41,826 nt of DNA, taken from assembly GCA_900320585.1 (NCBI GenBank), contig ONSV01000010.1, forward strand, positions 1 to 41,826, written 5' to 3'. Positions 9,030-17,102 of this stretch are shown one piece after another (position 1 is the stretch's first letter; every line of letters starts with the position of its first letter). The notes beneath the pieces are model-generated. The model saw only the letters and a program-made list of their open reading frames with translations. It was not told the origin of the DNA and did not search any database. Made by a program: the position numbers and the translations under genes. This stretch comes from an uncultured Prevotellaceae bacterium (GTDB lineage Bacteria > Bacteroidota > Bacteroidia > Bacteroidales > Bacteroidaceae).

Positions 9030-9061
9030 CAATATTACAAAAAAATCATTATCTTTGCAAA
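9030..9061 (-). promoter_or_regulatory. Promoter of the acetylesterase operon
   Basis: TTTG (9061-9058), a 20-nt spacer and TAATATTG (9037-9030), one mismatch from TAnnTTTG. It lies about 45 nt before the start codon and interleaves with the plus-strand promoter at 9050-9057. Confidence 0.55.
9050..9057 (+). promoter_or_regulatory. -7 element for the plus-strand esterase gene
   Basis: TATCTTTG is a perfect TAnnTTTG match about 100 nt before the esterase start. No clear TTTG lies 19-21 nt upstream. It overlaps the spacer of the divergent promoter, so the two operons may compete for polymerase. Confidence 0.45.
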
Positions 9062-9157
9062 CAAATTTTTGATATTGTGTTGTCTGTCCCCTTGAAGACT
9101 GTTCAACTATTTGACTATACACTCTATAGGGGTCGTTCTTAACCTATTAAAGGAAAA

Positions 9158-9973
9158 ATGAAAAAGATCGTTCTGTTTCTGCTCTTTATGGCAATGGTGG
9201 CTGTCGTATCGGCCCAAAGTGTGAAAGTGATGAATCTTTGGCCCAAGGGTGCTCCCCATCGTGGCAATCCCAACGATACGGCCAAGGTATGGATTTATCT
9301 GCCTGCTGACAAGAAGGTGACAGGGCGGTCGGTGGTGATTTGTCCGGGTGGCGGCTATACCAACCTGGCCATTGACCACGAAGGCCATGAATGGGCAAAG
9401 TTTTTCCAAAACATGGGTATTACAGCCTTTGTGCTGAAATACCGCATGCCCAATGGCAAGCCTGAAATACCTATCGAGGATGCCGAGGAGGCCATCCGCA
9501 TGGTGCGCCGCAATGCCATGACGTGGCACCTGAAGTCGAACGAGGTGGGTATCATGGGCTCCTCTGCCGGTGGCCATCTGGCATCGGTGGTGGCCACACA
9601 GGCCCAGAGTTCGGCCAAGCCCAATTTCCAGATTCTTTTCTATCCCGTCATTTCTATGGTATTGGGTTATACCCATCAAGGCTCCCACGACAATTTTCTT
9701 GGCAAGGGCAACCACAAGCGCCAGGAGAAGAACTACAGCAGCGACCAGCAGGTGAACCGCAACACGCCTCGGGCATGGATAGCCTTGAGCGATGACGACA
9801 CCGTGGTCCAACCATCTAATGGCGTGAATTATTATATGGAGTTGTACAAACACGATATTCCTGCCTCTCTTCATGTCTATCCCGATGGCGGACATGGATG
9901 GGGCAGCCGTCTGGGGTTCAAGTATCATATTGAGATGATAATGGAACTGAAATCGTGGCTCGACAGTTTCTAA
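9158..9973 (+). CDS. Secreted alpha/beta-hydrolase, esterase type
   Basis: The 271-residue product has a signal peptide (MKKIVLFLLFMAMVAVVSAQ). It carries the oxyanion segment CPGGGY (62-67), the nucleophile elbow GSSAGGH (Ser136), a likely catalytic Asp in SDDDTVV and the catalytic His in DGGHGWG near the C-terminus. This is the Bacteroidetes family usually annotated as alpha/beta hydrolase or acetyl-xylan/feruloyl esterase, acting on ester side chains of plant polysaccharides (family knowledge; substrate inferred). It faces away from the SGNH esterase across a shared promoter region and overlaps the next gene by 19 nt. Confidence 0.88.
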   Translation: MKKIVLFLLFMAMVAVVSAQSVKVMNLWPKGAPHRGNPNDTAKVWIYLPADKKVTGRSVVICPGGGYTNLAIDHEGHEWAKFFQNMGITAFVLKYRMPNGKPEIPIEDAEEAIRMVRRNAMTWHLKSNEVGIMGSSAGGHLASVVATQAQSSAKPNFQILFYPVISMVLGYTHQGSHDNFLGKGNHKRQEKNYSSDQQVNRNTPRAWIALSDDDTVVQPSNGVNYYMELYKHDIPASLHVYPDGGHGWGSRLGFKYHIEMIMELKSWLDSF

Positions 9974-10605
9974 GCAGCAAGACCATTCTCTCGCGCTTGG
10001 TGGCAGAGGGCGAGCATCAGCAACAAGACTTCAAATACAAGATTACGGATGCGTGCAAACTCTCCAAGTCGGTATCGGCTTTTGCCAATACCGATGGCGG
10101 GCGTTTGCTTATAGGCGTACGCGACGATGGTCATCTCTCGGGTGTCCGTTCCGAGGAAGAGATTTACATGATGACGTCGGCTGCAAAGGATTATTGCCGT
10201 CCGGCGGCGGTCATCCATTTCGACACCTATATCTCTGAGGGCAAGACCATTGTAGTGGCCAATGTGCCCCGGGCATCCAACCGGCCTGTGCGGGCATTGT
10301 GCGACGATGGTCGTTGGCGGGCATATATCCGTGTGGCCGACGAGAATATCGTGGCCTCACCCGTGCATGTGAGAATGTGGAAGGAAGAATCGTCGGAGCA
10401 TGGCCATTTGGTGAGCATCGGTGAGACGGAGCGCAAGGTAATGGCCGTGATGGAGCATGGGCAGGGCTTGCCCCTCCAGCAGATTGTCAAGCGTTCGGGC
10501 GAGCCTTATCACAGGGTGGTGCTGGTGGTGGCCCGGTTGGTGAGATATGGCCTGGCGTCATGTATGCTCAGCGGTGAGCGGTTTGTCTTCCGGCTTGAGA
10601 GTTAG
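9955..10605 (+). CDS. AlbA_2 (Schlafen-type) DNA-binding domain protein
   Basis: The 216-residue product uses a GTG start at 9955 inside the end of the esterase gene (19-nt overlap), implying translational coupling. The N-terminal 120 residues match the AlbA_2/Schlafen fold of COG2865 proteins: EGEHQQQDFKYKI, then SAFANTDGGRLLIGVRDDG, later VPRASNRPV and YIRVADEN. The C-terminal 70 residues look like a winged helix (GLPLQQIVKRSGEPYHRVVLVVARLVRYGLA). Such proteins are taken as transcriptional regulators, with target unknown. The coupling suggests a link with the esterase, but similar genes also stand alone. No signal peptide, so cytoplasmic. Confidence 0.85.
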   Translation: MARQFLSSKTILSRLVAEGEHQQQDFKYKITDACKLSKSVSAFANTDGGRLLIGVRDDGHLSGVRSEEEIYMMTSAAKDYCRPAAVIHFDTYISEGKTIVVANVPRASNRPVRALCDDGRWRAYIRVADENIVASPVHVRMWKEESSEHGHLVSIGETERKVMAVMEHGQGLPLQQIVKRSGEPYHRVVLVVARLVRYGLASCMLSGERFVFRLES

Positions 10606-10661
10606 CGCTTTCACTCTCTGGGATGAATTGACAGCCATCTTTTTCCTTTCTGTGGCCAAAC

Positions 10662-10701
10662 AAAAAATGCCGCTCCTGAATCATTCGGAGCGGCATTTTT
10701 T
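10662..10701. terminator. Bidirectional terminator between convergent genes
   Basis: ATGCCGCTCC and GGAGCGGCAT pair perfectly around a short loop, with A-rich sequence before and T-rich sequence after. It can end the AlbA gene (+) and the C10 protease gene (-). Confidence 0.9.
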
Positions 10702-10718
10702 GTATTGAGGTGAGATGG

Positions 10719-13700
10719 CTATCTCAGGTATTTCTTGCCATTGATGATATATATGCCCTTTGGCAGCGTGCGAAGCACGTCGGCAATGTGAGCGCCTTTC
10801 TCGGTTTTCACCAGCGAGCCGGTGATGGAGTAGACCTTGACCAGATTGTTGGCGTCCGTGCCGTCGAGGTTGCCCTCCCCAGAATTGTCTTCTATAGGCA
10901 GGTTACTGATGCCGGTGATGGTGGGAACATCAATATACGAGGCTACATATAAGATCAAGTGCTCCACAGGCTCTGCCTCGGAGGTGAAGTATGCCCTGAA
11001 CGGTTCGATCGTTGCAGTGCTGCCCAGATAAACGAAGTTGTTGCCATTTTCTTCCTCATCGAGTTTGTATACATAACTGCTCTCGATGTCTGCCCCATAG
11101 TAGGAGCCGACAAAATTGTAGTTTTCGGAGTCGGCCACAATCTTTCCGCTAATCACTGGGGCATTGGAAGCACTGAAAACAAGAGGCTTGCCTATCAGAC
11201 TTCTGTCCTCACCATCAAAATCGCTGGGCACAGTGATGATATAAGGTATGTTGGGCAAAATCTCATCCGCATTATTAAAATAGGTATAGAAACCTTCTTC
11301 GGCATAGAATTTCCTTACCCAGAAATCTTTTTTGACTTGGGTGTCGTCGCCAGATTCACCATCATCAGAGCCACCAGTGCCGCCAGTCAGGATATGCCTT
11401 GGAGCGGGAGAAGGATTAACGTCATCGCCACTTCCGGTGTCGTCGCCACTTCCGGTGTCGTCGCCACTTCCGGTGTCATCACCGCTACCCGTGTCGTCGC
11501 CACTTCCGGTGTCGTCGCCACTTCCGGTGTCGTCGCCGCTTCCGGTGTCGTCGCCACTTCCGGTGTCGTCGCCGCTTCCGGTGTCGTCGCCACTTCCGGT
11601 GTCATCGCCGCTTCCGGTGTCATCACCGCTTCCGGTGTCATCACCGCCTCCGGTGTCGTCGCCACTTCCGGTGTCATCACCGCCTCCGGTGTCGTCGCCA
11701 CTACCCGTGTCATCGCCACTTCCGGTGTCATCGCCTGAAGTATTCTCGATGTCTGGTGCTTGTTCGTTGCTTCTATACCAGTCGATGTATTTATCGTCTG
11801 TTGTGTTGTAAACCTTCTCGACTTTGAAAGGCAAGACTAATGTAGACCAGTTGTTCTCGCTTCTCTTGCCAGTGAAACCCTTTTCGAAGGTGCGGGTATA
11901 ACTGATTTCATTGGCAGTGAAATCATTCATGATGTAGCAAGGATAACCATCAGTAAGAACAATGTTATTAGCCACGCCATTCACCACTTGGTTGTAGTTC
12001 TTGAGACTGGAATACGACTTGGTGACGTAGTAAATGGTATTGGGGTTGCTGTTGGGCACGATGCTCGAAGGGATGGTGTCAAGTCCTGTAAGGTCGAGTG
12101 CCAACGCGTCTTCTGGCATGGTGAACTTGGAGCTCGACTTTTTGATGGCATACAGTTTCCCATCGCTCTTCCACATGCAGATAGCTCGCGTCGGAGTGAA
12201 AGAAACAGACGTACAGGCATGTGTGTCGAACACCTCTTTACTGTCTTTGCTGCTCGACTTATAGAGGATATGGAATTTATGGGCAACGTCATAGGCCAAA
12301 TCATTGGTCTCAAAGTAGAAACTTTGCGACTCTCCAGGAGGAATGTCAACACAGAATTTTTTGAGGTCGTACCAAGTGAATCTTGACACCATGGCCTGAA
12401 TGAGGTCAGTGTAGTTTGTCTCTCCCTGATTGGTCACAGTGAAGTTCACACGGAACGAGTTGCCATACAAAGTAGACTTGTCGCGGTTCTCGATTGTATA
12501 TGTGGCTTTGAGCTTATATTCTACAGAACCATTCACACTGATTTCCAAAGAGTCAATGACGTTGGATTTGGTCATCAAGGTGTCGGTGGCAATGAAAATC
12601 TTGTGGTCGCCTTTCGAGGGGAAATAGTAGAATGTCACCTCTCCCTTGCCGCACAGAGGCACACGTGCACCGGCAGACTCCAACCTTTTGCTATCTTCAT
12701 ACAAATAATAGTTCTTGTTGAGTTTCTGCATCATATTGTTGGTAACGGGCAGAGTCACTCTTCTTGTGGCACCCTCATTGAGTTCGTCGATATGCTCTAT
12801 CGACATGGGCTCGTATTCGATAGCCTTGCCGGCCGACAATGTGGCGACACCACCTGTTACAGTGGCTGCCACATATGCATTCACACTGTTGCAGATGTCG
12901 AAATGCCAGATACCATCACCCTCATAGAGTTTGCTGATAGGATAGATGCGGTAGTCGCCATCCTCCACATCCGTGACATCTATGGTCCATGCCTTCGTCA
13001 GGCTTTTCCTTGAGGCAATAGTGACAGTATCGTTAGCAACAGCTCTCAGCATACGATGGTTGTCATCGTATATGCCAAGGCCGTAGTAGAATGTGTTTTT
13101 CTTGTTGGTGGGGTTGTACACCGTCACTGAAATCGTACCATTTGAGTTGGGGGTCAACTTGTTGACTTGCAGGTTCTCGTATGGCTTTGTTTCTGTTGTG
13201 GGTGCCGCATAATCTTCAGTATTCGGATAAACGCCAGTAAGATACAGGAGGTTCCGACCATACGCCCAACTCATGTAGTTGTGGTATGGACTCATGTTCG
13301 TCAGTCTGAAATAGCCATTGGAATCTCCGTTCCAACCCCAGTCGATATGGAAATAGTCGTCGGTGTCGTAGCCGTCGATGATGAAAACGTGTCCGGAACT
13401 GGTACTGGCCATACCCCAACCAGCCATAAGGACTGGGCGACCATCGAGGAGTTCATTATAGATGACATTTTCGTTGTCGTTGAGCGAACGCCTGCTGAAT
13501 CTCTGTAATTCGTCGCAATGGTAATTGAAGAATCGGAGCGCCGTAGGCACGTCATTGAAATAGGCCGGGGAGCCCGAAAGCACGTAATCGGCCTTGAGCG
13601 ACTGGCTCACGTATCTCATCAATTTGGCTACGGCATTTTGCTGTTTGCTGGTGCCATGCACCAGACCATAATTGTCGAGCATGTTGTCCCAGTCGAAGTC

Positions 13701-14351
13701 GGTTTCAGGCAGTGGGTCTACCACAATTTTCTTGGTTGGTGTGGTGTATCCGTTGATGGCTTTGCTTGATGCGGGAAAACTATAATGGCCAATGATCGTG
13801 CCCAGTCCCACCGACGTACATCCCACATTGCATGCAGTGTCGCCAATGGTAGGAAGTTGCTTGTTGTAGGGTGAATTGTACGACCAATTGCGCCTGAGGA
13901 TAGGTTTCACAGGATACTTGGCGGGCGCGAACACCCTCTTGCTTCCAGAAGGTTGTTCGCCAGCTTCCATTAAACGCTGTTCAATCTTGTGGATGGAGTC
14001 GTTCTTCTGGGTATAGTCATCCAAAAACGCCATCAAGGCCTCAGGAATGTTGCCTGTATCGATGTGGCCGTTGTCGGAGTAGCCCAGAATGGGGTATACG
14101 CAATCGTATCCAGAAACAATCACAAATCCTTGATTGTTGGCGGAATTGAATATGTAGTAACCCGCATTGGCGTCTTCCCCATTTCGGGAAGGAGCTTGTA
14201 CCATATGGTGGCCGTCGATGATCATGTTTATGCCTCTTTCTTGCACGAATGCCTTCGCTTTTGCCAGGGCATCTTGTTGGTCGATGGGATTGGCAAAGGC
14301 AATGGTAAAAGACAAAAGACAAAACAACAAATTAGTAATTCTATTTGACAT
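10719..14351 (-). CDS. Secreted C10 (streptopain-like) cysteine protease with Gly/Asp repeat linker
   Basis: The 1210-residue product starts at 14351 with a signal peptide (MSNRITNLLFCLLSFTIAFA). Residues about 22-140 fit the C10 inhibitory propeptide. The protease domain has the catalytic Cys178 in VGCTSVGLG and His321 in SGHVFIIDGYD, followed by the family hallmark YFHIDWGWNGDSNGYF. The same family includes SpeB and interpain of Prevotella intermedia. A long beta-rich region follows, then about 17 GDDTGS hexapeptides (residues 873-974), and a C-terminal tail with VYSITGSLVKT and PKGIYIINGKKYLR, which looks like a type IX secretion sorting domain. At roughly three times the usual family length, it may bind a surface or host target. 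An earlier start at 14453 is rejected because it precedes the signal peptide. Confidence 0.92.
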   Translation of the reverse strand: MSNRITNLLFCLLSFTIAFANPIDQQDALAKAKAFVQERGINMIIDGHHMVQAPSRNGEDANAGYYIFNSANNQGFVIVSGYDCVYPILGYSDNGHIDTGNIPEALMAFLDDYTQKNDSIHKIEQRLMEAGEQPSGSKRVFAPAKYPVKPILRRNWSYNSPYNKQLPTIGDTACNVGCTSVGLGTIIGHYSFPASSKAINGYTTPTKKIVVDPLPETDFDWDNMLDNYGLVHGTSKQQNAVAKLMRYVSQSLKADYVLSGSPAYFNDVPTALRFFNYHCDELQRFSRRSLNDNENVIYNELLDGRPVLMAGWGMASTSSGHVFIIDGYDTDDYFHIDWGWNGDSNGYFRLTNMSPYHNYMSWAYGRNLLYLTGVYPNTEDYAAPTTETKPYENLQVNKLTPNSNGTISVTVYNPTNKKNTFYYGLGIYDDNHRMLRAVANDTVTIASRKSLTKAWTIDVTDVEDGDYRIYPISKLYEGDGIWHFDICNSVNAYVAATVTGGVATLSAGKAIEYEPMSIEHIDELNEGATRRVTLPVTNNMMQKLNKNYYLYEDSKRLESAGARVPLCGKGEVTFYYFPSKGDHKIFIATDTLMTKSNVIDSLEISVNGSVEYKLKATYTIENRDKSTLYGNSFRVNFTVTNQGETNYTDLIQAMVSRFTWYDLKKFCVDIPPGESQSFYFETNDLAYDVAHKFHILYKSSSKDSKEVFDTHACTSVSFTPTRAICMWKSDGKLYAIKKSSSKFTMPEDALALDLTGLDTIPSSIVPNSNPNTIYYVTKSYSSLKNYNQVVNGVANNIVLTDGYPCYIMNDFTANEISYTRTFEKGFTGKRSENNWSTLVLPFKVEKVYNTTDDKYIDWYRSNEQAPDIENTSGDDTGSGDDTGSGDDTGGGDDTGSGDDTGGGDDTGSGDDTGSGDDTGSGDDTGSGDDTGSGDDTGSGDDTGSGDDTGSGDDTGSGDDTGSGDDTGSGDDTGSGDDVNPSPAPRHILTGGTGGSDDGESGDDTQVKKDFWVRKFYAEEGFYTYFNNADEILPNIPYIITVPSDFDGEDRSLIGKPLVFSASNAPVISGKIVADSENYNFVGSYYGADIESSYVYKLDEEENGNNFVYLGSTATIEPFRAYFTSEAEPVEHLILYVASYIDVPTITGISNLPIEDNSGEGNLDGTDANNLVKVYSITGSLVKTEKGAHIADVLRTLPKGIYIINGKKYLR
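11430..11735 (-). repeat. 18-bp tandem repeat array encoding GDDTGS
   Basis: There are seventeen 18-bp units in frame, with a partial unit at 11421-11429. The common plus-strand unit is GTGTCGTCGCCACTTCCG; variants change GTC to ATC or make Gly-Gly. The encoded linker is acidic, flexible and probably calcium-binding in character. Such arrays change copy number by slippage. Confidence 0.95.
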
Positions 14352-14495
14352 GTCGATTTGATAATCTGTTAATAATGAATTGTGACCTAAGTGCAACTGG
14401 ATTCTTAAATGATAGTGAAGATATAGGAATCTGATAATTATCCTTAAATTCAAGTGGTCTTACTTCTTCCGAAGGTGGCACATTATAATGTCGTG

Positions 14496-14503
14496 CAAAA
14501 TTA
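14496..14503 (-). promoter_or_regulatory. -7 element of the C10 protease gene
   Basis: TAATTTTG on the minus strand matches TAnnTTTG. It lies about 145 nt upstream of the start in very AT-rich DNA; no clear TTTG is visible at the -33 position. Confidence 0.4.
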
Positions 14504-14626
14504 CTATTTATTATTTAATATTATTATTATAATATAAATCGAACAACAAAAATTAGTCTTTTTTTAGTTTTGTTAACCAAATTGGGCATTTCCTGATTAG
14601 ACTAAAAAGCGAATGGAAAGAGGGTG

Positions 14627-16099
14627 CTAATAGGCTTGCTTGTCGGGGATGAAAAGGGTGAGGGCTGTCTTGAAAATAATTTTGATATCAAGCCAGAAAG
14701 TCCAGTTCTCAATATACCATACGTCTTTTTGTATGCGCTCTTCCATTTGCCACAGTTCCTTGGTCTCGCCACGGCATCCGTTGACCTGCGCATATCCGGT
14801 AATGCCGGGACGGCTGAAGTGGCGCACCATATATTTGTCGATGATGCTGCCATACTGTTCGGTGTGGGCAAGCATATGCGGCCGCGGACCAACGATGCTC
14901 ATGTCGCCTATGAGCACATTGAAGAACTGGGGAAACTCGTCGATATTGGTCTTTCGGATGAAATTGCCAAAGGGGAATTTCCGTGGGTCGTCTTTGGTGG
15001 CTTGCAGGCTGTCGGCTTCGGAATTGACATGCATCGACCTGAATTTCAGGCAGGTGAACGTTTTGCCATTATGGCCGGTGCGGTCTTGTTTGAAGAAGAT
15101 TGGTCCTGGGCTTTGTCGCTTGATGCACCATGCGATAATGGGGATGAACGGCAGAAGGATGATGCACACCACAAGGCTCACCACGATGTCGAAAGTGCGC
15201 TTGACAAATTGGTTGAATGGTTGAGACAAAGGCTCATGGTGGTTGGTGAACACCATTGTCTCGCCCAATTGCTCGGGTTGTAGGTTGAGTAGGAAGTTGC
15301 CCGACATCCTTGGAACATAGAAGAAATGGACGATGTTTTTGTCGCAAAATTTCATAAGTTTTACAATCTCCTCATGCTCATCGTGAGAAAGACAGCAAAA
15401 CAACTCGTCGATGGATGTGATATCCCATTTCGAGTGATTGCCCTGGTTGTTGTCCACATCATTTCTATCGTTTGCCGATTGTGAGATCTGTTTGTTCAAA
15501 TCGTTGATATTTCCCAGTTTTACAATGGCTTTTGGACAGTTCTCCATATCTTGGTCGGCAAAGTAACCCGCTATCTTGTATCCTGTAGAGGAGTCGCTGA
15601 TGAGATTGCGGTAGAGCATGAGCAATGCAGGGTCGTTGCCCACGAAAACCACACTTCTTGTATTGCGTCCAGATTGTCGGAAAAATTTTATAAAAAGAAT
15701 CTCTATCAGACGGCTGAAGAGGATAAGCGTGAACTCTGCCATGAGGAATAGTCCCATAAACTGGAACATACCTCCGCTCTCGCCCAGGATTCTCAGGCTG
15801 ATGAACATGAGCGACACTTGCAGCACGCATAGTTTCATCACGCTCACAAACACTTCCTCGAAGCTGGTACGCCGGTGATGGATGAGCGAACTGATAAGGA
15901 ACTGGCCAACGATCATGGAGAAATTGGCCATGAGGAAAGTGGCCTTAGGCTGTGCTGCGAAGTAGGGTGGGTATTTGATATGCACCACATAGAGATACCT
16001 TGATGCCCAGTAGAGCAACAAGTTCATGATGATAAAATCGGCCAGGATAACGCCGGCTTTTATCAGTCCATTTCCCGTGGAGTATTTTTTTGTAGCCAT
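14627..16099 (-). CDS. Undecaprenyl-phosphate sugar phosphotransferase (WbaP/WcaJ type)
   Basis: This 490-residue membrane protein starts polysaccharide synthesis by moving a sugar-1-phosphate from a nucleotide sugar to undecaprenyl phosphate. It has four hydrophobic segments in residues 10-135, a Rossmann-like CoA-binding domain (about 145-280, SVVFVGNDPALLMLYRNL), a further TM at VVSLVVCIILLPFIPIIAW, and the C-terminal bacterial sugar transferase domain. Conserved blocks are KRTFDIVVS, SPGPIFFKQDRTG, FKFRSMH-like CLKFRSMH, RKTNIDEFPQFFNVLIGDMSIVGPRP-type sequence and RPGITGYAQVNG. It stands alone here with no glycosyltransferase cluster, so it may serve a general exopolysaccharide or O-glycan pathway. 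The transferred sugar cannot be told. Confidence 0.95.
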   Translation of the reverse strand: MATKKYSTGNGLIKAGVILADFIIMNLLLYWASRYLYVVHIKYPPYFAAQPKATFLMANFSMIVGQFLISSLIHHRRTSFEEVFVSVMKLCVLQVSLMFISLRILGESGGMFQFMGLFLMAEFTLILFSRLIEILFIKFFRQSGRNTRSVVFVGNDPALLMLYRNLISDSSTGYKIAGYFADQDMENCPKAIVKLGNINDLNKQISQSANDRNDVDNNQGNHSKWDITSIDELFCCLSHDEHEEIVKLMKFCDKNIVHFFYVPRMSGNFLLNLQPEQLGETMVFTNHHEPLSQPFNQFVKRTFDIVVSLVVCIILLPFIPIIAWCIKRQSPGPIFFKQDRTGHNGKTFTCLKFRSMHVNSEADSLQATKDDPRKFPFGNFIRKTNIDEFPQFFNVLIGDMSIVGPRPHMLAHTEQYGSIIDKYMVRHFSRPGITGYAQVNGCRGETKELWQMEERIQKDVWYIENWTFWLDIKIIFKTALTLFIPDKQAY

Positions 16100-16266
16100 A
16101 AGGGGGCGAAAAGCAAATACAGCCCGTTTAGAAATTTGTTCGGTGCAAAGATATATTATTTTTTATAATAATAGGCCGTTTTGTCTTTTTTTCGTCATCA
16201 TTTCTTTTTCACTTCACATCTTCTTCACGTTGAGCGATAGTTTGGAGCCCTCAAAGAAACACCGTC

Positions 16267-16300
16267 AAGAAGGGGGAGCCCTTCTTGGCTCCCCCTCTTT
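16267..16300. terminator. Terminator after the vWA gene
   Basis: AAGGGGGAGCC and GGCTCCCCCTCTT pair strongly around a CTTCTT loop about 20 nt after the vWA stop. T-rich sequence follows on either strand, so it may also shield the sugar transferase promoter region. Confidence 0.75.
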
Positions 16301-16322
16301 GGTGAATTATCTTGATAGTAAG

Positions 16323-16979
16323 TTATACGTGGCTCTTGGTGAAGAAATCCTCGTCGTCGTCGAGAATCCTTGATGTGGGATTGGCCATCTTCGACGCGTG
16401 CACCCTGCTGAAGTAGCGCATGCGTTGAGCGTTCTCTTCCTTGAACATCATGCTGGCCTGCTCTTCGTTGCGCCCGAAGCTCATTTTGTGGCGGATGCCC
16501 ATCGACTGTGCCATGCCCTCCACGTCCAGGTCGTCGGTACCTATCAGGGTGAATGTCCACTCCTGTTTCTTCAGTTTCTCAATGAGGTTCTTCACCATCT
16601 TGAGGTTGTACTCACGCGAGCAGTTCTCCTCGCCGTCGGTGATGATGGTCACCAACACGGTGTCGCCTTCGCGCACCAGGGCGTTCACCTTGGCTATACC
16701 CGTGCCGATGGCATCGTAGAGTGGGGTACACCCACCAGGGTTGTAGTCGTTTGGTTGTAGTGGGACGATGGCTGAGCCCTCGGCATTGTCGTAGTGGAAC
16801 CGGGTATGTGTGGAGTCGAACGTAAGCAGTACGACGCGTTGTTCTATCTCGGGCTTCTGCTGGGCAAAATTCTTGATGGTTAACAGTGTCTCGTTCATGC
16901 CGGCGAAGGCCTGGTCGCGGATAATGCTCATGCTGCCACTCTCGTCAACGATAATCAGGTTGAATACTTTTGTCTTCAT
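16323..16979 (-). CDS. von Willebrand factor A domain protein (cytoplasmic)
   Basis: The 218-residue product starts at 16979 (MKTKVFNLIIVDESGSMS) and is essentially one vWA domain. The metal-ion-dependent adhesion site is intact: DESGSMS (residues 12-18), the threonine in GGCTPLYDAIG, and the acidic site in TIITDGEENCS. There is no signal peptide or membrane segment, so it acts inside the cell, like TerY-type vWA proteins of stress and nucleotide-signalling operons. The C-terminal 50 residues are charged and end in DDDEDFFTKSHV. It is divergent from a sigma-like/macro-like fusion gene with 123 bp between starts, which suggests joint function (inference). Confidence 0.88.
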   Translation of the reverse strand: MKTKVFNLIIVDESGSMSIIRDQAFAGMNETLLTIKNFAQQKPEIEQRVVLLTFDSTHTRFHYDNAEGSAIVPLQPNDYNPGGCTPLYDAIGTGIAKVNALVREGDTVLVTIITDGEENCSREYNLKMVKNLIEKLKKQEWTFTLIGTDDLDVEGMAQSMGIRHKMSFGRNEEQASMMFKEENAQRMRYFSRVHASKMANPTSRILDDDEDFFTKSHV

Positions 16980-17083
16980 TTTCTTTTTGTTTTGATTGAT
17001 TAATGAAAATATGTTTGAGCATGCTTCTAATATGGATAAGGCAAATAATGGAAAAAAATTAAGCAGCCCCCAAAAAAATTTTT

Positions 17084-17091
17084 TATTTTTG
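17084..17091 (+). promoter_or_regulatory. -7 element of the sigma-like/macro-like gene
   Basis: TATTTTTG matches TAnnTTTG and lies only 11 nt before the ATG. Transcription starting about 7 nt downstream would give a nearly leaderless mRNA. No clear TTTG is present 19-21 nt upstream. Confidence 0.4.
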
Positions 17092-17102
17092 CAAAAAAAA
17101 AG

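Noticed and set aside
11421-11735. CRISPR array
   Set aside because: The 18-bp repeats are contiguous, in frame and without spacers.
11332-11811. Pro/Ser/Val repeat ORF opposite the C10 protease repeats
   Set aside because: It is the complement of the GDDTGS array. The sense-strand frame has the signal peptide, catalytic sites and C-terminal tail.
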